From Borrelia recurrentis A1 (GTDB taxonomy: Bacteria; Spirochaetota; Spirochaetia; Borreliales; Borreliaceae), in assembly GCF_000019705.1 (NCBI RefSeq), contig NC_011244.1:1-64000 (forward strand): a DNA stretch of 64,000 nt, read 5' to 3'. Positions 45,988-54,824 of this stretch are shown one piece after another. The notes under the pieces are model-generated. The model made no database searches, had not been told where the DNA came from, and saw only the letters and a list, made by a program, of their open reading frames with translations. Numbering within the stretch: position 1 is the first letter of the stretch; each line of letters starts with the position of its first letter. The position numbers and the translations under genes are program-made.

Positions 45988-47783
45988 TAAATTAAATTTT
46001 CCATAATAAAGTTTCGTCTCTCAGGAGTATTTGGCCCCATATAAAATCCCAATTGCTCTTTTATTTCTTTAATATTAACAAGATCTACCTTTGTAAGTTT
46101 AATATTAGCAACATCAATAAAACCTTTAAATTCATTTGGCGAAATTTCTCCAAGTCCTTTAAATCTTGTAACTTCAGGATTTTTAAGTTTAAGAAGCGCT
46201 TTCTGTTTATCTTCTTCAGAATAACAATAAATAGTAGCACTCTTATTTCTTACTCTAAAAAGTGGTGTCTCTAAAATATGCATATGCCCATTTAAAACCA
46301 AATCTTCAAAATAAGTTAAGAAAAATGTTAAAAGCAAATTCCTAATATGAAATCCATCAAAATCTGCATCTGTAGCAATTACTACTTTATTATATCTTAA
46401 ATTTTCAATTGATTCTTCAATACCAAGAGCTACCATCATATTATAGAGTTCTTCATTTTTATAAATTTCAGATCTATTTTTTTCAAACATATTTTGGGGT
46501 TTACCACGAAGAGAAAATATAGCCTGTGTATATACATCTCTACAAGACACCATTGATCCTGTTGCAGAATCTCCTTCTGTTAAAAAAATCATGGTTGCAT
46601 CAGAATGTACACTTTTTTCATTAAAATGAAATTTACAATCTTTAAGTTTAGGAATTTTAAAAGATATTTTTTTTGCTCTCTCTTTTGCCTCTTTCCGTAC
46701 ACTGCTTAATTCCTTTCTAAGACGTTCATTATCAATAACTTTACTCTCTATCGTTTTTGCAAGTGTTTTATCTTTATATAAAATCTCTAAAATTAGCCTT
46801 TGCACTTCCTTAGCAATGTTACCTCTAGTTTCAATATTACCAAGCTTATTTTTAGTCTGACTTTCAAATATTGGATCCTTTATTTTAATTGAAAGAGTTG
46901 CCACAAGTCCTTCTCTAATATCAGTAGACGAATATGTTTTTTTTAAAAAATCATTAATGGCTCTCGCAAAACCTTCTCTAAAACCTGTTTGATGAGTACC
47001 TCCATCACTAGTATATTGTCCATTTACAAATGAAAAATATGTCTCACCATAATTATTTGTATGAGAAAATGCAAACTCTAAAGTTTTACTAGAATAATAA
47101 ACAAAATCATAAAGTAAATCTTCATACTTAATCTCGGCTCTTATAAAATTAAGAAGCCCATTATCAGACCGAAAAATTTGATCATTATAATTAATTTCTA
47201 AACCTTTATTTAAGCAAACATAATGAAAAAATCTTCTTTGTAAAAAATCCTCACTATACTTATATTTCCCAAAAATTTCTGTATCTGCTAAAAACTCAAT
47301 GTAAGTGCCATTTTGTTCATCAGATTTACCTTCCGTAGTATTAATTAAATTTCCTTTTGAAAAAACAGCTTCAAAGAAATTACCTTCTCTTATCGACCTT
47401 ATTAAAAATTTTGAACTTAAAGCATTAACAGCTTTAGTCCCAACTCCATTAAGCCCTACAGAAAATTGAAAAACATTGTCATTATACTTAGCACCAGTAT
47501 TAATAACAGAGACACTCTCAACAACCTTTCCAAGAGGAATTCCACGACCATAATCTCTTACAGTAATGACATTATCCTCTCTTTTTATAACAATTTCTTT
47601 GCCATAACCCATAATAAATTCATCAATTGAATTATCAACGATTTCTTTAATTAAAATATAAATACCATCATCAATATTAGAACCATCTCCTAGTCTTCCA
47701 ATATACATTCCAGATCGTAATCTAATATGTTCAAGAGAAGATAAGGTAACAATTTTACTCTCATCATAACAATTTTTTTTCAT
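45987..47783 (-). CDS. parE: DNA topoisomerase IV subunit B
   Basis: It encodes 598 aa. The GHKL ATPase domain shows EIVDNSIDEFIMGYG, VRDYGRGIPLG and SVGLNGVGTKAVNALS. TDGGTHQTGFREGFARAIND leads into the transducer, and the TOPRIM part has LTEGDSATGSM near 398 and VIATDADFDGFHIRNLLL. The end, EISPNEFKGFIDVANIKL, is standard. It supplies ATP-driven strand passage with ParC. Class and partner order (parE then parC) indicate topoisomerase IV rather than gyrase. Confidence 0.93.
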   Translation of the reverse strand: MKKNCYDESKIVTLSSLEHIRLRSGMYIGRLGDGSNIDDGIYILIKEIVDNSIDEFIMGYGKEIVIKREDNVITVRDYGRGIPLGKVVESVSVINTGAKYNDNVFQFSVGLNGVGTKAVNALSSKFLIRSIREGNFFEAVFSKGNLINTTEGKSDEQNGTYIEFLADTEIFGKYKYSEDFLQRRFFHYVCLNKGLEINYNDQIFRSDNGLLNFIRAEIKYEDLLYDFVYYSSKTLEFAFSHTNNYGETYFSFVNGQYTSDGGTHQTGFREGFARAINDFLKKTYSSTDIREGLVATLSIKIKDPIFESQTKNKLGNIETRGNIAKEVQRLILEILYKDKTLAKTIESKVIDNERLRKELSSVRKEAKERAKKISFKIPKLKDCKFHFNEKSVHSDATMIFLTEGDSATGSMVSCRDVYTQAIFSLRGKPQNMFEKNRSEIYKNEELYNMMVALGIEESIENLRYNKVVIATDADFDGFHIRNLLLTFFLTYFEDLVLNGHMHILETPLFRVRNKSATIYCYSEEDKQKALLKLKNPEVTRFKGLGEISPNEFKGFIDVANIKLTKVDLVNIKEIKEQLGFYMGPNTPERRNFIMENLI

Positions 47784-47794
47784 TTAAATTCCTA

Positions 47795-48547
47795 TCAACA
47801 ATTATACTGAATTTTCATTTTTTCTAATTTTTTAACTATTTTATCTCTCACAATAACATGAAGCTGCTCCTTCTCATCATCTGTCAAATTAGAAACATCT
47901 ATTAAAGAATGGATATGCACATATACTGATAATCCTGAATTTAATATTAAATTTTTAATAAAAACTTTATGTGTATTAAGCAAAGTAACAGGAACAATTG
48001 GAGAATTTGTTCTTAAAGCCAAATTAACAGAACCTCTTTTAAAATCTTTTGTTTTTCCACCTCTATTTCTGGTTCCTTCAGGAAAAATTCCAATAGCTCC
48101 ACCCTCTTTAATAATTTTAGTCGCCTTTTGTTGAGTAACAGCAGAAGATCTTATACTGCTTCTATTGACAAAAATAGCTCCCATAGAAAGTAATATAAAA
48201 TTAACTAAAGGAATACTTAAAAGCGATCTCTTAGCAACTATTACAAAAGGCCTTATAAAAACATAAATTAAAAAAATAGGATCCATTGACGCAATATGAT
48301 TTGCAATAATTACCACACCACCATCTTTGTTCAAACAACAATCATCATCTTTTGTAATAACAACCTTAATTCCAGACAACCATAAACAAGTTTTAATAGC
48401 AAATCTAATCAATACAAAAATAAATTTTATAAAAGCATTTTCAAATCCAAATATCTTAAAAACTAAAAATACAAAAAATAAAACAGTAAAAAACAATACA
48501 AAGAAAAAAAAACTAATATAAGTAATAATACTCCTTAATATTTTCAT
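47795..48547 (-). CDS. plsC: 1-acyl-sn-glycerol-3-phosphate acyltransferase
   Basis: It encodes 250 aa. The N-terminal hydrophobic region (residues 8-60) anchors it in the inner membrane. The HX4D motif is NHIASMDP (His84, Asp89), the second motif is FPEGTRNRGGK near 155, and VNLALRTNSPIVPVTLLN follows. It converts lysophosphatidic acid to phosphatidic acid, an entry step of phospholipid and Borrelia glycolipid synthesis. It lies 11 nt downstream... on the transcript it precedes parE, with a short gap, so cotranscription is likely. Confidence 0.88.
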   Translation of the reverse strand: MKILRSIITYISFFFFVLFFTVLFFVFLVFKIFGFENAFIKFIFVLIRFAIKTCLWLSGIKVVITKDDDCCLNKDGGVVIIANHIASMDPIFLIYVFIRPFVIVAKRSLLSIPLVNFILLSMGAIFVNRSSIRSSAVTQQKATKIIKEGGAIGIFPEGTRNRGGKTKDFKRGSVNLALRTNSPIVPVTLLNTHKVFIKNLILNSGLSVYVHIHSLIDVSNLTDDEKEQLHVIVRDKIVKKLEKMKIQYNC

Positions 48548-48554
48548 ATGGTTT

Positions 48555-50015
48555 TTACCCTAATTTCTCTATTCTCTCAAGTTTTAATTTTTGCCTTTTT
48601 AGCAAACTTACTTCATCTTTTAAAATCTTAATAGGATGAAGAATAATAGTAGAAAATTTTTGATTATTAACTATTCTCTCACTATACTCAACAATAAAAG
48701 ACTCACTTACCTTATTCTCATCCATGCTAATTTCATATTCAAGAACTAAATTATTATTTAAATTCAAAACATTAAAAATTCCATAATAAATATTATCTTT
48801 AACAATATAAGTAAGACTAGGATAAGAAAAATCATAAATAACATCTTTATAAACATAATTACCATTTGGAATAAACAAAAATTTTTGATCATCATTCTCT
48901 AAAACAGAATTATTAAATCGTTTAAAAATACCTGAGAACCCATACTTATCATAAGCATCTGTTCCTGTATCAATTTTTATTTCAATATTGTCAATATCAA
49001 CAATTTTAATCCAAAAGTTATATACTATTAAATCGGAAAAAACAGATTTAGTACTGATATTGAGAATATTATAGGCAGGTCTTGAAATATATTCAATGTG
49101 TGCAATTTCTTGAGAATTATTCTTAAAAATACTAATTTCATTAAAATGCCTATTAAATGATAAGAGCAAAATATTTTTAAGATCTAACTTTCCTGAACGT
49201 TGATGAGAATCATTATCATACCAAATACCATATAAAAATTTATAAACTTCATCTTTAGGTAAATTTTTTAAAGTTTGATACACATCATTATCTATACGTC
49301 TAACCTTTTCACTAGTAGACAAAGGATAATATTTACCCTGCGCTTGAGAATATACATACTTTTCTATCTTACTTACTATCATATCCTCCCCCTGCTTTTC
49401 ATATCTCTCTAAAGAAATTGAATAACTTTCCCTCGATTTCTTATCATCATAAGCAGAAGATCGAGAATACTTATTTATAATAATGTTTCCATTAACCTTA
49501 TCAAAAAATATAGGTCTATATGACGAAACATCATTAGCAACTGCCCTTTTAAAAACATATAAAACAGCATATTCATCTAAAAAACCCTGAACAACTATAT
49601 CAAAATCATAATCACCAGTAATATCTTCAAGATACATATTATAAGAATTTTTAGAATCAATATTTACTTGTGTCTTAAATAGAACAACTGCCTCATGACT
49701 TTTAGGATCAAAACCAATAATAAATAAATGTGTCTTCAGATCTGCAAAATTTTGAGCTAAAACCACTTGCTCAAAATAAACATCTAAATTCAAATTTTCC
49801 TGATGAACTGACAAAATTTTATAACCCTTCAGATCAATTAAAGACCCAAACACATTCTCTCCAGAATCTTCACTCACATTTGCATCAGAATAATTTAATT
49901 TGCTATTACTCATCTTTTTATTAAAATCTTTATTAAAAATAATAAAATCCTTATTTCCTTTAACACAAGAAAATAAAACGAAAAAAAGAAATATAAAATA
50001 TTGTTTAAAAAACAT
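48555..50015 (-). CDS. Lipoprotein of unknown function (BB0038 position, pallilysin-related annotation)
   Basis: It encodes 486 aa with the lipoprotein leader [17 protein letters not shown] (Cys17). The mature part begins with a Ser/Asn/Asp-rich linker and then beta-rich segments ([60 protein letters not shown]). I recall database names calling the B31 ortholog pallilysin-related, after treponemal Tp0751, but no HExxH metalloprotease motif is visible here. So protease activity is not supported by the sequence. It ends 7 nt before plsC. Confidence 0.6.
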   Translation of the reverse strand: MFFKQYFIFLFFVLFSCVKGNKDFIIFNKDFNKKMSNSKLNYSDANVSEDSGENVFGSLIDLKGYKILSVHQENLNLDVYFEQVVLAQNFADLKTHLFIIGFDPKSHEAVVLFKTQVNIDSKNSYNMYLEDITGDYDFDIVVQGFLDEYAVLYVFKRAVANDVSSYRPIFFDKVNGNIIINKYSRSSAYDDKKSRESYSISLERYEKQGEDMIVSKIEKYVYSQAQGKYYPLSTSEKVRRIDNDVYQTLKNLPKDEVYKFLYGIWYDNDSHQRSGKLDLKNILLLSFNRHFNEISIFKNNSQEIAHIEYISRPAYNILNISTKSVFSDLIVYNFWIKIVDIDNIEIKIDTGTDAYDKYGFSGIFKRFNNSVLENDDQKFLFIPNGNYVYKDVIYDFSYPSLTYIVKDNIYYGIFNVLNLNNNLVLEYEISMDENKVSESFIVEYSERIVNNQKFSTIILHPIKILKDEVSLLKRQKLKLERIEKLG

Positions 50016-50077
50016 ATCACATGATTTTTACATATCTACTCTTATACTCAATAAAATATAAAAGCTTAAACTACACT

Positions 50078-51586
50078 CTAATTACCGGCATTTAAACTAA
50101 AATCCTTTAAAGAAAAAAATGCCTCATTAAAATTTTCTTTAAAATTATTTTTCTTTAAGACATTATCTAATAGCAACTTACTATTTGCTTTAGAAAAATT
50201 ATCAATAATACGATCCTCTTGAACTAAAACATCAGACTCATAAGAATCATTAGAAGATGAACGTAAATAAAATGAATAAACTTTATGATCTGCTAAAAAG
50301 GGTTTAGACCATTGACCTTCTTTCAAATCAAAAATTAAGTCATAAAAACCTTGACTATTACTAAAAATTGAAAGCTCTTTTAAAGTACTAGAATAAATGT
50401 TCATATTATATGCAAGATTAACCACATCTTCTTTTACTTTCAAATTATATTTTTGCAAAGAGCGTTCCTCTCCAACATCAGAATTAATTTCAGATAAAAT
50501 AGCATTAAGTTTATTTTCAAGGTAAGTCTCAATAACATTGGGTTCATAAGTTTCTATATAATTTTTAACAGCACTAATATCATTATTTGAATTTTGATCA
50601 AAATTATAAATATCACTTAACGCTTTATATATTTTATATTCACCTGAACTCTTAGATTTAATAGGATTAGTAAATTCATTTATCTTCAAAGAAAAAATTG
50701 AACTTAGACCTTCTTTTTCCTTAAGCATAAGATCTAAATCAAAATAATACTGCCTAGAAGAAGCAATACCTTTAAAATTAGCAACGTCTTCAGAATAAAA
50801 CTTAGCAACCTCTTCAAAAGGCATACCCTTAGATAATTTGTCATAAGCATCATTAGCATTACTTAAATTTTTAAAACTAATAGAAACAAGATCTAAACTT
50901 TTAAACAACTTTTGATTATCTTCAGCATAAGATATTACTTTATCTTTTGGAAAATCTTCATAAGAGAGTGTAATATAAGCAATATTTTTTCTAATCTTAC
51001 TCATATTTTTAACAGCACTTAAAAGAAAATCTGAAAATACAAAACTACTATTCAAAAAAATCTGAATATTTGAAGAAAGCAAATTTTCCACAGCGTCACT
51101 ATAAATTTTAAACTTTTGATAATCAGAAACTTTATTATACCTTTTAGGACTAAAATTACCATTAGAATCTAAATAAACAGGAGAGTTCATTACATTTTGA
51201 CTCAAAACACTTTTTGAAATATAAAAGTTACTACTCTTTGCCAAATCAAGAAAAGCAATATCCTCAACATACTTCATAAAAGCTAAGCGCCAAATAAAAT
51301 AGTCTATATCATAATTATTATCTCTTTTTAGTTTAGAATAAAAATTTGAATAAAAATTAACATATTGTGCAAATTTATTATCTTTAGCATAATAAATCGG
51401 CTGTCCCTTATAAAAGCCAAACTTTAAATTAGACGAATCAGTAGTATCAAATAATCCTGGCATTAAAGGTGCAATAATAAACCCAAATACAATCAATATA
51501 AGTGCAAAAATGCCCCACATCCCAACTCTTTTATCATTCTCACCACCAGATATAACGCTTTTTGTTTGACTTATTCTCTTACGCAT
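50078..51586 (-). CDS. PpiD/SurA-like periplasmic chaperone, membrane-anchored
   Basis: It encodes 502 aa. One uncleaved N-terminal helix (WGIFALILIVFGFIIAPLMP, about 24-43) is followed by a SurA_N-like helical region with FYISKSVLSQNVMNSPVYLD. A degenerate parvulin domain lies near 255-325: LSKGMPFEEVAKFYSEDVAN, then LKINEFTNPIKSKSSGEYKI. This is the PpiD layout, a chaperone for proteins leaving the Sec channel. Parvulin active-site residues are not clearly conserved, so isomerase activity is doubtful. Confidence 0.65.
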   Translation of the reverse strand: MRKRISQTKSVISGGENDKRVGMWGIFALILIVFGFIIAPLMPGLFDTTDSSNLKFGFYKGQPIYYAKDNKFAQYVNFYSNFYSKLKRDNNYDIDYFIWRLAFMKYVEDIAFLDLAKSSNFYISKSVLSQNVMNSPVYLDSNGNFSPKRYNKVSDYQKFKIYSDAVENLLSSNIQIFLNSSFVFSDFLLSAVKNMSKIRKNIAYITLSYEDFPKDKVISYAEDNQKLFKSLDLVSISFKNLSNANDAYDKLSKGMPFEEVAKFYSEDVANFKGIASSRQYYFDLDLMLKEKEGLSSIFSLKINEFTNPIKSKSSGEYKIYKALSDIYNFDQNSNNDISAVKNYIETYEPNVIETYLENKLNAILSEINSDVGEERSLQKYNLKVKEDVVNLAYNMNIYSSTLKELSIFSNSQGFYDLIFDLKEGQWSKPFLADHKVYSFYLRSSSNDSYESDVLVQEDRIIDNFSKANSKLLLDNVLKKNNFKENFNEAFFSLKDFSLNAGN

Positions 51587-51774
51587 AATAAAAACCCTTC
51601 AACTGAAATAAAATAGCATTTTAGATATTAAAATAGCATAATTCACATATTATTTCAATTCAAACATTTATATTAAAAAAATATTTGATATCATAAATTT
51701 CAATATTATAATTAATATTTAACTAATATTTAAAAAATTAAGAGATACTAATATAACGGATGTGACATATAATA

Positions 51775-52647
51775 ATGAATATTAATAATGAATTTAATAT
51801 CAAAATAAACAAAGAAGAATTTCAAAGACTCACCAAAATAATTTATAACAATTTTGGTATTAATCTTAGCGAGAAAAAAAAATTATTAATAGAGAGTCGC
51901 TTATCATCAACAATTAAAGCAAAAAACTTAAACAATTTTACAGAATATATTAATTACTTAGAAAATCAAAAAAATCAAATATCTCTAATAGAATTAGTAG
52001 ATAAAATATCAACAAATCACACCTATTTTTTTAGAGAACCTAATCACTTTGAATTCCTTGCAAACAATATTCTACCCAAAATGATCAAAAAAATAACACA
52101 AACACAAGAAAAAGAAATTAGAATATGGTCAGCTGGATGCTCAAGTGGAGAAGAAGCATACACAATAGCAATGATATTAAATGAATATATCAATAACAAT
52201 AAAATCCAATGCAACGCAAAAATTTTAGCAACAGATATTTCAATTACTGTATTAAAAGAAGCTAAAGAAGGAATTTATCCAGAAGACCGAGTAAAAACTC
52301 TACCAAAACATTTAAAAAATAAATATTTAAATAAACTACAAAATGACAAATTTGAAGTTAAAGACGAACTTAAAGAAATGACCGTATTTAAAAAATTAAA
52401 TTTAATGAACGATGTTTTCCCATTTAATAAAAAATTTGATTTAATTTTTTGTCGAAACGTAATGATTTATTTTGATGAGAAAACAAGAAACAAACTTGCT
52501 GACAAATTCAATCAATACTTAAAAGATGATTCTTACTTATTAATTGGACATTCAGAAACAATTAGAGGTAATAAAAACTTAGAATATGTAATGCCAGCAA
52601 CATATAAAAAAAAATCAATTCAATTAAAAAACAATCATAATGATTAA
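51775..52647 (+). CDS. cheR: Chemotaxis protein methyltransferase CheR
   Basis: It encodes 290 aa. An N-terminal helical domain (residues 1-75) precedes the SAM-dependent methyltransferase domain: STNHTYFFREPNHFEFL, IWSAGCSSGEEAYTIAM near 117-133, ILATDISITVLKEAKEGIY, FDLIFCRNVMIYFDE and LLIGHSETI. It methylates glutamates of chemoreceptors with SAM. I recall two cheR genes in B. burgdorferi, this position being the first. It is divergent from the PpiD-like gene and convergent with phoU. Confidence 0.92.
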   Translation: MNINNEFNIKINKEEFQRLTKIIYNNFGINLSEKKKLLIESRLSSTIKAKNLNNFTEYINYLENQKNQISLIELVDKISTNHTYFFREPNHFEFLANNILPKMIKKITQTQEKEIRIWSAGCSSGEEAYTIAMILNEYINNNKIQCNAKILATDISITVLKEAKEGIYPEDRVKTLPKHLKNKYLNKLQNDKFEVKDELKEMTVFKKLNLMNDVFPFNKKFDLIFCRNVMIYFDEKTRNKLADKFNQYLKDDSYLLIGHSETIRGNKNLEYVMPATYKKKSIQLKNNHND

Positions 52648-52680
52648 ATAAATAAAAGAATAAACTGGCACATTATTTAT

Positions 52681-53352
52681 TTAAGTAAGATTTACTTTCT
52701 CTCCTACTTTAACAAAATAAAGTAGCTCTCCTATTGTTGCAACATGATCTCCAACTCTTTCTAAAAAACTATTTAAAAATAATATATTTAAAAGATAATC
52801 TAAATTTTCTGGATTATTTTTCATTGCATCAATTACAAGAGTTTTTTGTTTTGAAAACAATTTATCTATAATATTATCATACTTTACTATCTTAAGTATT
52901 TTAATAAAATCTCCATCAAAATAAGCATCAAAAATATTTGCAAGCATATCTTTTGCAGTATCTGCCATTTCTCTTAAAGGTTTTTGATAAATATCAACAG
53001 AAGAAAAATCTCCTACATTAGATTCCAAAAGAAGTACTACTTTTACAATTTTAGTAGAATGATCTGCAATACGTTCAAGAGAGCTAATAATTTTAATAAT
53101 TGCCAAAATTTCTCTAAGCTCAGTAGCAACAGGATGTTCAGTAGCAATTATTCGTCCACATAAATCTTCAATATCATATTGATAATCATCTATCATTTTT
53201 TCATCCTCATTAATAATTTTTTTAGCCAAATTTTTATCTCTAGACTCTAAAGCTATTAATGAATTTTCTATCATTTTAAGAACACACTCTTTCATCTCCC
53301 AAAGATAGTCTTTAATAATCTCAAGTTGCTTAGTAAGTTTACGCCTAATCAT
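52681..53352 (-). CDS. phoU: Phosphate transport system regulator PhoU
   Basis: It encodes 223 aa, an all-helical two-repeat protein. The PhoU metal-binding patterns appear as SSLERIADHSTKIVKVV near 90-106 and NSFLERVGDHVATIGELL near 195-212. It links phosphate uptake (Pst) to signalling and metabolism in other bacteria. An AGGAG box precedes ATG 53352 by 9 nt; a TTG at 53358 would be too close to it. It lies 12 nt after the TPR-gene stop, in one unit with the two genes upstream. Confidence 0.88.
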   Translation of the reverse strand: MIRRKLTKQLEIIKDYLWEMKECVLKMIENSLIALESRDKNLAKKIINEDEKMIDDYQYDIEDLCGRIIATEHPVATELREILAIIKIISSLERIADHSTKIVKVVLLLESNVGDFSSVDIYQKPLREMADTAKDMLANIFDAYFDGDFIKILKIVKYDNIIDKLFSKQKTLVIDAMKNNPENLDYLLNILFLNSFLERVGDHVATIGELLYFVKVGEKVNLT

Positions 53353-53364
53353 ATTCAATTTCTC

Positions 53365-54414
53365 CTAAAAAAACCGTTTTAAAAACAAAAACCTTAATTT
53401 AGATAATTCATAATAACTACTAAAAGGATAACTATCAATAACTCTTTTGTAGTAACTAAGAGACTTTACAAAATCTTTATATTTGCTCTCGGTTTCATAA
53501 AATTTACCTAATAAATAATTATATCTATCTTCAAACTTTGAACTTACATATTTTGGATAATACAGTGAACTCAAGCTAGAGTAAAATTCATGCTCACCAT
53601 TTGTTAATAAAAACTCAAGAATATCAAGATAAGTATCCTCATCAAAATCAATATCATTTTCTACTAAAAATCTAACATCCCTTAATACATTTTCAACTTT
53701 ATTTAATTTAATACCAAGACTAATTAAATTCACAAAGATCTGATAAAAAAAATCATCCCTTAAACTCAAATAATTTAAATAAGAGTTCAAATAATCACCA
53801 TTCTTATAATAAAGTTCTGCCTTTAATAAAATATACTCATCACTATTAAAATCATATTTATTAAGCAATTCAATTGCTCCCTTGTAATCATTAATATGAT
53901 ATAAATTTAAAGCTCTTCTCATAATATCTTTCAAATCTACATTATGTCCACTCTGATTATTTAATCCAAAATCCTCACCATTTTTAATATCTTTATCTAA
54001 ATTTAAATTGCCTTCAGAATCCATTTGATCCAAATTTAAAGATTTTTCTTGGTTAACAATCCTCAAAATTACATTTTTAGTAAATTCCCTAGAATCCTTT
54101 ACATTTTGATACTTAAATGTCAACATAACAATTCCAACATTTTTTGAAGTTTGAAAAGAAAACATAGCACCATCTTGATAAGATTCTGATAAGAATTTAA
54201 TAAAAGGATTATTTTTATTATTTTTAATATAAATCCAAGCTTCATCTTTAAAACAAAGATTAAATTTTGAATTAATATTTACCAAAAATTCTTGCCTTTC
54301 ACTATTAAAATCAAGTTCATAAATATTCTGTTTATTCTTTTCAAAAGCAAAAGAGGATACTATATTAATAATAAAGAATAAAAAATTACAATAAATAAAA
54401 TTCCCTTTATTCAC
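53365..54414 (-). CDS. Exported TPR-type protein (BB0043 position)
   Basis: It encodes 349 aa with a signal peptide (FIYCNFLFFIINIVSSFAFE). The N-terminal half is beta-like (NVGIVMLTFKYQNVKDSREF). The C-terminal half shows TPR-style helices: ALNLYHINDYKGAIELLNKY, YYKNGDYLNSYLNYLSL and FVKSLSYYKRVIDSYPFSSY. It probably faces the periplasm as an assembly or binding module, but no function is known. Its ATG overlaps the stop of the upstream gene by 4 nt. Confidence 0.6.
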   Translation of the reverse strand: MNKGNFIYCNFLFFIINIVSSFAFEKNKQNIYELDFNSERQEFLVNINSKFNLCFKDEAWIYIKNNKNNPFIKFLSESYQDGAMFSFQTSKNVGIVMLTFKYQNVKDSREFTKNVILRIVNQEKSLNLDQMDSEGNLNLDKDIKNGEDFGLNNQSGHNVDLKDIMRRALNLYHINDYKGAIELLNKYDFNSDEYILLKAELYYKNGDYLNSYLNYLSLRDDFFYQIFVNLISLGIKLNKVENVLRDVRFLVENDIDFDEDTYLDILEFLLTNGEHEFYSSLSSLYYPKYVSSKFEDRYNYLLGKFYETESKYKDFVKSLSYYKRVIDSYPFSSYYELSKLRFLFLKRFF

Positions 54415-54797
54415 TTATAATTTTCCAAAATTTTATCAACTAATAATTCATTTTCCTTTTCTAAATCAATATTAAATAAATTATCTGACTTAACCCAAAG
54501 ATCTTGCAAAATGTCTTCATTAATTGTTCGATAATGCATTACACTATCACCCAATTTACCATCAGGAAGACTAGGTTTGGGAAAGAAAAAATCATCCATA
54601 TTAAAACTAGAATTCAAATCAAAATAAAAATCTTCTATATTAAGCAATTTCAACTTAAGATTTACATTCTCTTCAGTATTATTTTTACTCTCGTCAATAA
54701 TTTTAGATGAATACAAATAAGTCAAAAAAGAAACAATAATTAATAAAAATATTAATATTAAAAAATATTGTTGAAAATGAAACTTTTTCTCTCTCAT
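54411..54797 (-). CDS. Small single-span membrane protein (BB0044 position)
   Basis: It encodes 128 aa: a basic start (MREKKFHFQQ), one membrane helix (YFLILIFLLIIVSFLTYLYS), then an acidic, Asn-rich extracytoplasmic tail (DLNSSFNMDDFFFPKPSLPD). No family is recognised. It overlaps the TPR gene by 4 nt and lies 28 nt after smc, so it belongs to the smc-phoU cluster. Confidence 0.55.
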   Translation of the reverse strand: MREKKFHFQQYFLILIFLLIIVSFLTYLYSSKIIDESKNNTEENVNLKLKLLNIEDFYFDLNSSFNMDDFFFPKPSLPDGKLGDSVMHYRTINEDILQDLWVKSDNLFNIDLEKENELLVDKILENYK

Positions 54798-54824
54798 AAT
54801 AATTTTCCTAATATACTAAATAAA

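Noticed and set aside
48555-50015. Metalloprotease call for the BB0038-position lipoprotein
   Set aside because: No HExxH motif can be found in the sequence, so the pallilysin-type activity is not claimed.
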